Assembly (NCBI GenBank): GCA_023416315.1
Contig: JAEZIA010000322.1
Coordinates: 1-28,878, forward strand
From: Actinomycetes bacterium
GTDB lineage: Bacteria; Actinomycetota; Actinomycetes; Mycobacteriales; Mycobacteriaceae
Length of the DNA: 28,878 nucleotides
Reading direction: 5' to 3'
Position 1 is the stretch's first letter. Each line of letters begins with the position of its first letter. The position numbers and the translations under genes were made by a program. Shown piece by piece: positions 14,275 through 22,507 of this stretch. The notes under the pieces are model-generated. The model saw only the letters and a program-made list of their open reading frames with translations, did not search any database and was not told the DNA's origin.

Positions 14275-15521
14275 GGGTTCACGACCTCTCTGGCATCGGT
14301 GATCTGTCCGGTGACGGCAGAGGCAGCCACCGTCGCGGGCGAGGCCATGTAGATTTCGGCCTCGGTCGAGCCCATCCGTCCGGTGAAGTTGCGGGTACTC
14401 GAGGTCAGGCAGACTTCGCCGGGCCCGACGACGCCCATGTGGTAGCCGAAGCACGCCCCGCAGGTGGAGTTGGTGACGACCGCGCCGGCGTCGGCGAGGT
14501 CCTGTAAGTAGCCGAGCCGCAACGCGTCCCGGTATACCTGCTGACTTGCCGGCGTGATGATCAGGCGGACACCGGTCGCAACGTGGCGACCGCGCAGAAT
14601 TTCGGCGGCGATGCGCAGGTCGTCGAGCTGGCCATTGGCGCACGAGCCGATGAAAGCCTGATTGATCTTGCGAGGTTCGACCTCGGTCACCGGCAGCCCG
14701 TTGCGGGACACGGTCCCTGGTCGCGCGACGTAGGGCACCAGCGCGGTCAGATCGATTCTGCGGACGGCGGCATAGGAGGCGTCGGGATCGGCGAATGCCG
14801 GGTCGCAACCGGAGATTCCGAGCGCCTCGAAATGCTCGGCGAGCTTGTCGTCGTAGTCGAAGGTGGAGAAGTCGGCGGAGATCTCGGCCCCTTGCGTGGC
14901 GACCGTTCGCCGGTCGTTGAGCGGTACCGACGCCAGCCCGGGGCCCCCGTACTCAAGGTTGGTGTTGGTGGCATCGCCGTATTCGTCGGCGATGTAGAGG
15001 AAGAGGTCCTTGCCGCTGACACCGCGGGGAAGCATCCCGGTGAGCTCGTAGCGGATGGTGGGCGAGACGTGAAACCACGTGCGGCCGGTACACAGGATGG
15101 AATACACCTCCGCCGGGCCCAGGCCTCGAGCTGCGGTGTTGTAGGCGCCCGCAGCGCAGGTGTGGCTGTCGGTACAGGCCAGGATTTCCCCCGGCCGGGC
15201 AAGCCCGTTCTCGGCGATGACCTGGTGGCAGATGCCGTGCCGGCCGACGTCGTAGAAGCGGTCAATCCCGAAGTCGGCGGCGAACTTTCGGGCTCTCGGA
15301 CCGCCTGCGGCGTCTTTGAGGGTCGGCGCCGGCACGGCGTGGTCCATCACGATCGCGACCTTGCCTGGGTCGCTGATGCGTAATGGCTGCATCCACATCG
15401 TGGCGAACTGCAGGTCGATGAGCACCGTCATGTCCACCTCGACCGTCACCGTGTCACCGGCACGGACTTCGCCGACACCGGCCTTGCGGGCAAGGATCTG
15501 CTCAACCACGGTCATACCCAT
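14271..15521 (-). CDS. Aconitase-superfamily large subunit (LeuC/DmdA-like hydro-lyase)
   Basis: The 416-residue large subunit belongs to the 3-isopropylmalate dehydratase / homoaconitase / dimethylmaleate hydratase group. The 4Fe-4S ligands are visible as C294 (IGSCANG) and C354, C357 (NSTCGACFG). The catalytic region CTDSHTCAAGAY (116-127) and RHGICHQV (94-101) are present. The protein would interconvert a hydroxy-acid and its unsaturated acid by loss and gain of water, together with the small subunit. ATG 15521 has ACGGAG seven bases upstream and starts one base after the lyase gene ends; the longer frame is read-through of that gene. Length near 416 suits the short LeuC/DmdA type rather than full LeuC (about 470). 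Confidence 0.88.
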   Translation of the reverse strand: MGMTVVEQILARKAGVGEVRAGDTVTVEVDMTVLIDLQFATMWMQPLRISDPGKVAIVMDHAVPAPTLKDAAGGPRARKFAADFGIDRFYDVGRHGICHQVIAENGLARPGEILACTDSHTCAAGAYNTAARGLGPAEVYSILCTGRTWFHVSPTIRYELTGMLPRGVSGKDLFLYIADEYGDATNTNLEYGGPGLASVPLNDRRTVATQGAEISADFSTFDYDDKLAEHFEALGISGCDPAFADPDASYAAVRRIDLTALVPYVARPGTVSRNGLPVTEVEPRKINQAFIGSCANGQLDDLRIAAEILRGRHVATGVRLIITPASQQVYRDALRLGYLQDLADAGAVVTNSTCGACFGYHMGVVGPGEVCLTSSTRNFTGRMGSTEAEIYMASPATVAASAVTGQITDAREVVNP

Positions 15522-15522
15522 C

Positions 15523-16398
15523 TCACGACTCCGTTCTGGGCTGATACTTCTCACCGAGGGCCGACCACTCGGCCAGACCGACGAGGTTGAAGAACTCTTC
15601 GGGGTTGGTCGCCGGGAATTCATCGACGACGACACCACGCAATTCGCACAGCGCCTCAAGCGCCCCGAGTGTGGACCGAGCGAGTACGGCCGAGGGGTGG
15701 ATGGCGATGGCGAAGCCGAGTTCTTGCAGCCGACCGGCAGACTGATCCGGCGTCAGCCCGCCGATCACCAGATTGAGCAGCAGCGGCGCGTTCACCTCCT
15801 CGGCGATTCGCTCGATCTCCTCGACACTCTGCGGCGCCTCCACGAACAACAGATCCGCACCGGCAGATGCATATTGGTTGGCGCGACGGATCGCCTCGGC
15901 CAACCCCAGCGGAGCCCGCGCATCGGTCCGGGCGATCACCAGCATCGTGTCGTCGGTGCGGGCCCCGAGCGCGGCGTCGAGCGTGCGGCGGAAATCATCG
16001 GCGCTGAGGAGTTCCTTGTCCGGCAGATGCCCGCATCGCTTGGGGAAGGCCTGGTCCTCGAGCTGGATCGCGGCCACTCCGGCGTCCTCGTATTCGCGCA
16101 CCGTTCGAATGACGTTGATCGGAGCGCCGTAGCCGGTGTCCGCATCGGCGAGCAGGGGCACGGCGCCGAGCGCACCTACGGCCATCCGGGCCCGCTCGAC
16201 CATCTCGGTCTGGGTCACCAGCCCGATGTCCGGCAGTCCGTAACCGGCGGCGGCGACTCCCGCGCCAGTGAGATAGGCCGCCGCATGCCCGGTGTGTTTG
16301 GCGAGGTGCGCGGAGATGCCGTCGTATACGCCGGGAGCGACGATCAGCCGATCCGCGTCGAGCAATTCCCGCAGTCGCGCACGGGCTTTCGTCACCAT
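15523..16398 (-). CDS. Isocitrate lyase/PEP mutase family C-C lyase (methylisocitrate- or dimethylmalate-lyase-like)
   Basis: The 291-residue TIM-barrel enzyme has family motifs APGVYDGISA (21-30), ADADTGYG (84-91, Mg-binding Asp85 and Asp87), IQLEDQ (111-116) and the flexible active-site loop KRCGH (120-124). Cys122 and that exact loop mark a true lyase (PrpB, dimethylmalate or oxaloacetate-type) rather than PEP mutase. Such lyases split a 2-hydroxy acid into pyruvate or glyoxylate plus a carboxylic acid. ATG 16398 overlaps the MmgE/PrpD stop by one base. Length equals PrpB and dimethylmalate lyase. Flanked by a PrpD-type dehydratase and LeuCD-type hydratase, it would catalyse the final cleavage. 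Confidence 0.9.
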   Translation of the reverse strand: MVTKARARLRELLDADRLIVAPGVYDGISAHLAKHTGHAAAYLTGAGVAAAGYGLPDIGLVTQTEMVERARMAVGALGAVPLLADADTGYGAPINVIRTVREYEDAGVAAIQLEDQAFPKRCGHLPDKELLSADDFRRTLDAALGARTDDTMLVIARTDARAPLGLAEAIRRANQYASAGADLLFVEAPQSVEEIERIAEEVNAPLLLNLVIGGLTPDQSAGRLQELGFAIAIHPSAVLARSTLGALEALCELRGVVVDEFPATNPEEFFNLVGLAEWSALGEKYQPRTES

Positions 16399-17825
16399 CA
16401 GTCAATCGCCCTTCCCACCGGGGCGGCAAGCAACTTCACCAGCGGGGCGATGTCGCCGACTTCCGACAAACCGAGCACCGCGTGTTCGATCGCCGAAGCC
16501 CGTTCGGCAGGCATCACCCGCGCAACGAGACTGCCGAACTTGGCGACCACCTCCTCGTTGGTCACCGGATCGAGCGGATTGCCGTGCGGCGCGAACACCG
16601 ATGCGGTCTCCGTCGTGCCGTCGCTGAAGGTCAGCGTCAGGTGGGTCTGGAACCGTTCGTCGACCGGCAGTTCGTCGATGCTGCGATCAAGGTGTACATG
16701 GGTGCGTTGCAACAGATTCCAGACGTCGTCACCATCGAGGCGTTCGGCCCGGAACTGCTCCGGCAACGCTGTGCCGTCGAGCAGGGTCACCGCTGCGACG
16801 TAGCCGATGTTCATCTGCGCTCCGATCGCCGTCAGCGGCCGCTGCGGAGCCCACCAGCCATGGTGGTAGACCACGTCGCCGACGCGGATGTCGATGCGCT
16901 CAATGACTCGAATCCCGATGCGCGGACGCAACGTTCGCGCAGCTTCGACCGCTGCGTGCAAACCACCCATGACCGCCCAGGACTTCACCATGATGGTGTC
17001 GGTTTCCCAACGCTGCCCGAGCCCGCGGGTGATCGCTGCTTCGTCGGTCTCGTGCCCCTCGCCGTAGACCGCGAGGAATCCGCCGTACGGACGTTCCACA
17101 ACCTGGTCGATGCCCGTGTAGCCGGCTTGGGCGAGGGCGGCCGAGTAGAAGGCGTTACGCGCGGCGAAGCCGTGCTGCATGCGCTTACCCATCGCCTCGT
17201 ATTGCGCAGACATCAATCCGGCGGATTGGGTCGCGGCGAACCCGACGGCGTCCTCGAGCTGGGCACCGTCGAGGCCACGCAACAGCCCGCAAGCCAGCGC
17301 GGCGGCGATGCCTCCGAAAATTGGACCGGAATGCCAACCGCGAGAAAGCATTTCAGAACCACCCAGGGAGTAGCCGATCCGCGGGCCGATCTCGAGACCG
17401 GCTACCACCGCCAGCATCAGGTCGCGACCACCGACAGGGTGATCGAGCTGGCCTGCGGTGGCAAGCAGCGCAGGCACCAACAGCGACGCCGAATGCAGGG
17501 GCGCCAGCGGATGAAAATCATCGAGCTCGAAGCCCTGGATGAAGGCGCTGTTCAGCAGCGCCGACCCGGCGGGTGTGGAGGTCAATCCGGTGCCGATGAT
17601 TGGCGCGTCGCCGTCACCTTCGATGCTCAGCACCGCTTCGGTGGCCACCCGCGACCACGGCAGTTGGGCGCCGACCAGGGCGCAACCGATGCCGTCCAGA
17701 ACCAGATGCGCGGCGCGCCGCCGAACCGAATCGGGAATGTCAGCCCAGGACAGCATGCGAGCCCAATCGACCAGACGTCCTGTCGTGCCTTGTGGCGCAC
17801 TGGGACCGGCGGAGGAAGCGTTCAT
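16398..17825 (-). CDS. MmgE/PrpD family dehydratase or decarboxylase
   Basis: The 475-residue member of the family includes 2-methylcitrate dehydratase and cis-aconitate decarboxylase. Recognisable parts are FELDDFHPLAPLHSAS (99-114), GWHSG (163-167), the active-site lysine segment AMGKRMQHG (Lys214) and KSWAVMGGLHAA. The FELDDFH/APLHSAS form is common in MmgE proteins of unknown substrate, so neither 2-methylcitrate nor aconitate can be assumed. ATG 17825 is used; an ATG nine bases upstream (17834) is equally possible. The longer frame would cross the divergent iclR gene. It is the first gene of the operon and is divergent from the IclR regulator across about 65 bases. Confidence 0.88.
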   Translation of the reverse strand: MNASSAGPSAPQGTTGRLVDWARMLSWADIPDSVRRRAAHLVLDGIGCALVGAQLPWSRVATEAVLSIEGDGDAPIIGTGLTSTPAGSALLNSAFIQGFELDDFHPLAPLHSASLLVPALLATAGQLDHPVGGRDLMLAVVAGLEIGPRIGYSLGGSEMLSRGWHSGPIFGGIAAALACGLLRGLDGAQLEDAVGFAATQSAGLMSAQYEAMGKRMQHGFAARNAFYSAALAQAGYTGIDQVVERPYGGFLAVYGEGHETDEAAITRGLGQRWETDTIMVKSWAVMGGLHAAVEAARTLRPRIGIRVIERIDIRVGDVVYHHGWWAPQRPLTAIGAQMNIGYVAAVTLLDGTALPEQFRAERLDGDDVWNLLQRTHVHLDRSIDELPVDERFQTHLTLTFSDGTTETASVFAPHGNPLDPVTNEEVVAKFGSLVARVMPAERASAIEHAVLGLSEVGDIAPLVKLLAAPVGRAID

Positions 17826-17865
17826 GCCTCCCATTTCAGGCGGCGCAGCACGCGCGCACCAGACA

Positions 17866-17884
17866 ACTTGCCGAATGAGCAAGT
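17866..17884. promoter_or_regulatory. Inverted-repeat operator between iclR-type and MmgE genes
   Basis: ACTTGC (17866-17871) and GCAAGT (17879-17884) form a perfect 6-bp inverted repeat with a 7-base spacer in the only shared promoter region. The right arm's last T is the first base of the iclR -10 box, so a bound protein would block that promoter. A binding site for the adjacent IclR-type protein is the likely reading. Confidence 0.55.
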
Positions 17885-17889
17885 AACCT
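17884..17889 (+). promoter_or_regulatory. -10 box of the iclR-type gene (leaderless)
   Basis: TAACCT is followed by CGAATC and GTG 17896, placing the transcription start on the start codon. No good -35 is seen, which suits a regulated or weak promoter. Confidence 0.55.
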
Positions 17890-17895
17890 CGAATC

Positions 17896-18666
17896 GTGAG
17901 CACCACCGCGCTGCGCGGGCTGCGCATACTGGAGGCCCTGGCAGGCATGCGCCAACCCGCGGCCCTGCCTGAGATTGCCGGGCGCGCAGGGCTTTCGGAG
18001 TCGTACACCTTCCGAATCCTCCAAGCGCTTGAGCACGAGGGTTACCTGCACCATCTCGGACGGTCGGGTTATCGGCTGGCCGGCCGGTCGATGGCGCTGG
18101 CGACGCTGATCGGGCCACGACCGGCCCTGCTCCGGCTGATGTACCCCGTCGTCGCGCGGCTGGCCAGCGTCAGCAGCGCGGCGGCCGTCGTGCATCTGCG
18201 GGCCGGCGACACCCGAGTGCTCGTCTTAGGGGTGCCCGCTCCGTCCGGCCCGATGGTCGACCCCGCGGGAGTACTCGGCGAACGCTCACCGCTGGCGGTC
18301 GGAGCCAGCGGCCGGGTGATCCTCGCCTATCTGCCGCCCGAGGAATTGGCCGGTGTCGACCTCGCCGGTGCGACGCCGGACAGCCTCGCCGAGATCCGCC
18401 GACGCGGTTATGAGATCTCCCGCGGCGAGAACCATCCCGGCATCAACGGCGTCTCGGTGCCCTTGCTGGCCGAATCCGACAGCCACACGTCGGAGCCCGT
18501 CGCGCTGGGCTCGATCACCGTTGCCGGACCGGCTCGGCGGCTGAACACCAGCGCGCTGACCCGTTTGGTGGGCCCGCTCTCGGGTGCCTCCCGAGACCTC
18601 GGCCCCCGATTGGGCGCCCTTCTGGGTCCAAATCCCGGCGCCACGGTCACGGCGCTCGATCTGTAG
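17896..18666 (+). CDS. IclR-family transcriptional regulator
   Basis: The 256-residue IclR-type protein has an N-terminal winged helix (RGLRILEALAGM, then LPEIAGRAGLSESYTFRILQALEHEGYL as recognition region, about residues 6-55). The effector-binding domain follows (VVHLRAGDTRVLVLGVP, ASGRVILAYLPPEEL, RRRGYEIS). IclR proteins usually control a neighbouring catabolic operon in response to its substrate or intermediate. Here the target is most likely the divergent MmgE-lyase-LeuCD operon and itself. GTG 17896 follows a -10 box by six bases. The usual C-terminal part is present but ends with a poorly conserved tail. Confidence 0.9.
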   Translation: MSTTALRGLRILEALAGMRQPAALPEIAGRAGLSESYTFRILQALEHEGYLHHLGRSGYRLAGRSMALATLIGPRPALLRLMYPVVARLASVSSAAAVVHLRAGDTRVLVLGVPAPSGPMVDPAGVLGERSPLAVGASGRVILAYLPPEELAGVDLAGATPDSLAEIRRRGYEISRGENHPGINGVSVPLLAESDSHTSEPVALGSITVAGPARRLNTSALTRLVGPLSGASRDLGPRLGALLGPNPGATVTALDL

Positions 18667-18707
18667 ATCGGCCGGGAACGTCCGGTGTTATGAGAGCCTG
18701 TCTGACC

Positions 18708-19142
18708 ATGACTGCAATTCAGCGGGTGGCGGGTGTGGCGACAGCTGTTCTGGCCGCGGCGGTGGCGATACCCGCCTCGGCAGCGGCCACACCCAATTCG
18801 GGCATCGAGGCGACCACGATGGTCCAGTCCACGCTCGACGGTCGAGACTTCGTCACCCGTGAACTGACCATCGCCCCCGGCGGAACCACCGGCTGGCACT
18901 ATCACCCCGGCCAGGTGTTCGGCGTGATCAAGCAGGGCACGCTGACCCACTACAGGGGTGACTGCTCGGTCGACGGGGTGTACACCGCCGGCGACGCGAT
19001 CAGCGAGGGCAGCGGCGACGGCTATATCCACGAGGGCCGCAACGAAGGCCCGGAGCCGGTGGTGATGTGGGTGCTCTACATCAAGCCCGCGGGCAGCCCG
19101 TTGGCGGTCGACATGCCGAATCCTGGTTGCCCCTTCGAATAG
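18708..19142 (+). CDS. Secreted cupin-domain protein
   Basis: The product has 144 residues from ATG 18708, or 150 from ATG 18690. It has a cleavable-looking signal peptide (VAGVATAVLAAAVAIPASAAA) followed by a single cupin beta-barrel. Metal-ligand motif 1 is visible as GWHYHPGQVFGVIKQG, with a later His in YIHEGRNEG as part of motif 2. Two cysteines (DCSVDG and PGCPFE) could pair outside the cell. It probably binds a metal and a small ligand in the periplasm; the reaction is unknown. It follows the iclR-type gene by 41 bases on the same strand and may be read from the same transcript. Confidence 0.82.
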   Translation: MTAIQRVAGVATAVLAAAVAIPASAAATPNSGIEATTMVQSTLDGRDFVTRELTIAPGGTTGWHYHPGQVFGVIKQGTLTHYRGDCSVDGVYTAGDAISEGSGDGYIHEGRNEGPEPVVMWVLYIKPAGSPLAVDMPNPGCPFE

Positions 19143-19197
19143 GCGGCAATCCAACTCCGCGTCGGCTCCGAATACGGATACGACGAATGGAGGACGG

Positions 19198-20499
19198 ATG
19201 TCGGCTCAACACACCCGATGCCTGGTGACCGGTGCCACCGGCTATATCGGCGGGCGACTGGTGCCGCGACTGCTCGAGGATGGCTTCGCGGTACGTGCGC
19301 TGGCCCGCACGCCGGCCAAGCTCGACGGCGTGCCGTGGCGCGACGACATCGAGGTCGCCGAGGGGGACCTCGCCGACGCCGAGTCACTGGCCGAGGCGTT
19401 CGAGGACGTCGACGTCGTCTACTACCTCGTGCACTCGATGGGTACGTCGTCGGATTTCGCCGCCGCCGAACGCCGGGCCGCCGAGAACGTCGTCACTGCT
19501 GCCCGCGATGCCGGCGTGCGCCGCATCGTGTATCTGTCCGGCCTGCACCCCGAAGGTGCCGAGCTGTCACCACATCTCGCGTCGCGCAGCGCGGTCGGGG
19601 ACATCCTGATCGACTCGGGCATCGAAACGATGGTGCTGCAGGCCGGTGTGGTGGTGGGCTCGGGTTCGGCGTCGTTCGAGATGATCCGCCACCTCACCGA
19701 TCGACTGCCGGTGATGACGACACCGAAGTGGGTGCACAACAAGATCCAGCCGATCGCGATCCGCGACGCGCTGTACTACCTGGCCGCCGCGGCCACCGCC
19801 CCGGTGCCGACGTCCCGGGCCTGGGATATCGGTGGCCCGGACGTGCTGGAGTACGGCGACATGATGCAGATCTACGCCGAGGTCGCCGGGTTGCGCCGCC
19901 GGCGCATGGTAGTGCTGCCGGTGCTCACTCCCCGGATCGCCGCGCTCTGGGTGGGTTTCGTGACACCGATCCCGTCGGGTTTGGCTCGTCCGCTGGTCGA
20001 ATCCCTGCACTGCGACGCCGTCATGGGCAACCACGACATCGACACGGTCATCGCGCCGCCGACGGCGGGTCTGACGCCCTACCGGCGGGCGGTGTCACTC
20101 GCGCTGTCCGGTGGCAGCGGCGGCGACGTCGAGACTTCCTGGGCCAGTGACCCGGCCTGGGCCGGTGCCGTGGTCTACACCGACACCCGGTCGCGGCGCA
20201 CGGCGGCCAGCCCGCAGCAGTTGTGGGAAGCGGTGCAACACAACGCCCCGGCAGGCTGGCAGGTGGAGAGCTGCGACGAGGGTGCCCTGCTGCGGCTTCG
20301 GGCACAGGACCGCGGCCCGGGCACACGGTGCCTCGAGATGCGGGTCGCGCCCGAGCGCGGCGGCAGCCGCTACGAACAGCGGGCGATGTTCTATCCGCGT
20401 GGACTGCTGGGCCGGCTGTACTGGTATGCCGGACGGCCGCTACAGGCGCTGGCGCTGGGCGCGCGGCTGCGCAAGGTGACGGCCGTCAGGGCCGGCTGA
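19198..20499 (+). CDS. NAD(P)-binding SDR-like protein with C-terminal DUF2867 domain
   Basis: The 433-residue protein starts with an extended/atypical SDR Rossmann fold (VTGATGYIGGRL, residues 9-20, GxxGxxG) typical of NmrA/epimerase-like proteins. It continues with YYLVHSMGTSSDFAAAERR and VYLSGLHP. The C-terminal third resembles DUF2867 (LWEAVQHNAPAGWQ; FYPRGLLGRLYWYAGRP). The classical YxxxK catalytic pair is not apparent, so redox activity is uncertain. ATG 19198 has GGAGG six bases upstream. Its last 14 bases overlap the end of purF on the opposite strand. Confidence 0.88.
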   Translation: MSAQHTRCLVTGATGYIGGRLVPRLLEDGFAVRALARTPAKLDGVPWRDDIEVAEGDLADAESLAEAFEDVDVVYYLVHSMGTSSDFAAAERRAAENVVTAARDAGVRRIVYLSGLHPEGAELSPHLASRSAVGDILIDSGIETMVLQAGVVVGSGSASFEMIRHLTDRLPVMTTPKWVHNKIQPIAIRDALYYLAAAATAPVPTSRAWDIGGPDVLEYGDMMQIYAEVAGLRRRRMVVLPVLTPRIAALWVGFVTPIPSGLARPLVESLHCDAVMGNHDIDTVIAPPTAGLTPYRRAVSLALSGGSGGDVETSWASDPAWAGAVVYTDTRSRRTAASPQQLWEAVQHNAPAGWQVESCDEGALLRLRAQDRGPGTRCLEMRVAPERGGSRYEQRAMFYPRGLLGRLYWYAGRPLQALALGARLRKVTAVRAG

Positions 20500-22015
20500 G
20501 CGCGGAGACGTTGTCGTTGTCGGACGACACCGCCTGAATCGGCAGCCCGGTGCGGGCGGCGGTGGCCAGCATGTGCTCGACGACGTTCTTGCCGAGCGCG
20601 GTCTCGCCGGGCAGCTCGATCGGGTAGTTGCCGTCGAAGCAGGCGCAGCACAGCCGGGTCGCGGGCTGTTCGGTGGCCGCGATCATGCCCTGCTTGGAGA
20701 TGTAGCCGAGGCTGTCGGCGCCGATCGCGTGGCGCACCGCCTCGAGCATCTCGCCCTTGTCGTCTACCGCGTTGGCGATGAGCTCGGCAGGGGTGGCGAA
20801 GTCGATGCCGTAGAAGCACGGCCACTTCACCGGCGGCGAGGCGATCCGCACGTGCACCTCGACGGCACCGGCCTCCCGCAGCATCCGCACCAGCGCGCGC
20901 TGGGTGTTGCCGCGCACGATCGAGTCGTCGACGACGATCAGCCGTTTACCGCGGATCACTTCCTTGAGCGGGTTGAGCTTGAGCCGGATACCGAGCTGAC
21001 GGATGGTCTGCGACGGCTGGATGAACGTCCGCCCGACGTAGGCGTTCTTCATCAGACCCTGACCGAACGGAATCCCCGACTCCTGGGCGTAACCGACCGC
21101 GGCCGGCGTACCCGACTCGGGCACACCGATCACCAGGTCGGCCTCGACCGGCTTTTCCCGAGCCAGCCGGCGGCCGATGTCGACGCGGGTGGCGTGCACC
21201 GAGCGGCCGACCAGGGTGCTGTCCGGCCGGGCGAGGTAGACGTACTCGAAGATGCAGCCCTTGGGCGTCGGGTTGGCGAACCGGGTCGAGCGCACGCCGT
21301 CGGCGTCAATGGCCAGCAGTTCACCGGGTTCGATGTCGCGGACGAAGGAGGCGCCGACGATGTCGAGGGCTGCGGTTTCCGACGCCACCACCCAGCCGCG
21401 GTCCAGCCGGCCCAACGACAACGGCCGCACGCCGTACGGGTCGCGGGCGGCATAGAGCGTGGTCTCGTCCATGAACGTCAGGCAGAACGCACCACGCACG
21501 CTGGGCAGCAGTTCCAGGGCGGCCTGCTCGATGCTGGAGTCCGCGGCGCCGTGCGCGAGCAGAGCGCCGAGAATGTCGGAGTCGGTGGTCGCCGCGCCGG
21601 GCATGTTCGGGTTGATCAGCCCGGCCTCGCGGGCGCGCCCGGCCAACTCGGTGGTGTTGACCAGATTTCCGTTGTGCCCCAACGCGATCCCCGTGCCAGC
21701 GGCGGTGTTGCGGAACACCGGCTGGGCGTTTTCCCAGGTCGTGGACCCGGTGGTGGAGTAGCGGCAGTGCCCGATGGCGACGTGGCCCTCCATCGCGGCC
21801 AGCGTCTGCTCGTCGAACACCTGACTGACCAGGCCCAAGTCCTTGAAGACGAGGACCTGCGATCCGTCGGCGACGGCGATGCCCGCCGCCTCCTGGCCCC
21901 TGTGTTGCAGGGCATACAAACCGTAATAAGTGAGTTTGGCTACATCCTCGCCCGGAGCCCACACGCCGAAGACGCCGCACTCTTCCCGAGGTTCGTTTTC
22001 CACGTGGTCGGTCAC
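20486..22015 (-). CDS. purF: Amidophosphoribosyltransferase (glutamine PRPP amidotransferase)
   Basis: The 509-residue PurF carries out the first committed step of purine synthesis, making phosphoribosylamine from PRPP and glutamine. The nucleophile Cys13 in PREECGVFG would become N-terminal after removal of a short propeptide. The PRPP loop LIVVDDSIVRGNT is intact, and 4Fe-4S ligand cysteines are visible (KGCIFEY, WPCFYG, LCCACFDG), as in the B. subtilis enzyme. GTG 22015 was chosen for its short propeptide and an upstream GGGAG; ATG 22081 and further codons are in frame but lie over the promoter. It is convergent with the SDR-like gene and overlaps its end by 14 bases. Confidence 0.95.
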   Translation of the reverse strand: MTDHVENEPREECGVFGVWAPGEDVAKLTYYGLYALQHRGQEAAGIAVADGSQVLVFKDLGLVSQVFDEQTLAAMEGHVAIGHCRYSTTGSTTWENAQPVFRNTAAGTGIALGHNGNLVNTTELAGRAREAGLINPNMPGAATTDSDILGALLAHGAADSSIEQAALELLPSVRGAFCLTFMDETTLYAARDPYGVRPLSLGRLDRGWVVASETAALDIVGASFVRDIEPGELLAIDADGVRSTRFANPTPKGCIFEYVYLARPDSTLVGRSVHATRVDIGRRLAREKPVEADLVIGVPESGTPAAVGYAQESGIPFGQGLMKNAYVGRTFIQPSQTIRQLGIRLKLNPLKEVIRGKRLIVVDDSIVRGNTQRALVRMLREAGAVEVHVRIASPPVKWPCFYGIDFATPAELIANAVDDKGEMLEAVRHAIGADSLGYISKQGMIAATEQPATRLCCACFDGNYPIELPGETALGKNVVEHMLATAARTGLPIQAVSSDNDNVSALSRP

Positions 22016-22055
22016 GATATGGGCTGCTCCCTGGCGGAGGTTGGTGACGTAAGCC

Positions 22056-22061
22056 AGTTTA
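22056..22061 (-). promoter_or_regulatory. Possible -10 box of purF
   Basis: Minus-strand TAAACT, with a start expected near 22049 and a leader of about 35 bases to GTG 22015. The leader contains GGGAG 11 bases before the GTG. No strong -35. Confidence 0.4.
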
Positions 22062-22107
22062 CGGGCATCGGCTGCAAACATGGAATCGAACGCCGAGTGT
22101 CGGACAT

Positions 22108-22500
22108 TTAGCCGGCGAGTGTCACGACCGGAAGCCACGTCGCGATCTCGCCGGCCCGGGACCCCGACAGCCGCAGCGTCCCGTTCTCGGCGGCCTCCTC
22201 GACGCCCAGGAGGCCGGCCGCCAGCCGCAGCCAGGTGCGGGGATCGGTCTCCACCACGTTGGGCGGTGTGCCCCGGGTATGACGCGGGCCGGAGATGCAT
22301 TGCACCGCAACAAAAGGTGGGATGCGCACCTCCACACTGGCGCCCGGGGCGAGTCCGGCCAGGGTCCGGGCGGTCAAGCGCACCGCCGCAGCGATCGCCG
22401 CGCGCTCGGGGGCGGGTGCGGCCTCGTCATGCAGCCAGGCCACGACCGCGCGCACCGCCGCCACGGTGGCTTCGGGATCGGCGGCGCTGCGGGCGGGCAT
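22108..22500 (-). CDS. Sterol-carrier-family protein (Rv0807-like)
   Basis: The 130-residue protein matches the actinobacterial sterol-carrier-family group found beside purF. It shows VEVRIPPFVAVQCISGP followed by GTPPNVVETDPRTWLRLAAGLL, the typical pattern of SCP2-like domains related to mycothiol-dependent maleylpyruvate isomerase C-termini. The M. tuberculosis equivalent is Rv0807, next to purF. Ligand and role are unknown; no signal peptide is seen. ATG 22500 lies seven bases after a -10-like CATACT, so the mRNA may be leaderless. Its promoter is shared back-to-back with the PPOX gene. Only about 90 bases separate it from purF, which has its own promoter candidate. Confidence 0.83.
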   Translation of the reverse strand: MPARSAADPEATVAAVRAVVAWLHDEAAPAPERAAIAAAVRLTARTLAGLAPGASVEVRIPPFVAVQCISGPRHTRGTPPNVVETDPRTWLRLAAGLLGVEEAAENGTLRLSGSRAGEIATWLPVVTLAG

Positions 22501-22507
22501 GGCTTCG

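Noticed and set aside
13708..15521. LeuCD as the leucine-pathway isopropylmalate dehydratase
   Set aside because: The small-subunit loop is altered, the large subunit is short, and the neighbours are a lyase, MmgE/PrpD and IclR rather than leucine genes.
15316..17972. Two long plus-strand frames (495 and 496 residues) opposite the lyase and MmgE genes
   Set aside because: Composition is typical of antisense high-GC frames, and the minus strand carries intact enzyme motifs.
20048..20326. Minus-strand 92-residue frame inside the SDR-like gene
   Set aside because: Antisense, Pro/Arg-rich, no ribosome site and no family resemblance.
20573..22111. 512-residue plus-strand frame opposite purF
   Set aside because: purF motifs on the minus strand are complete; the plus frame has no domain features.
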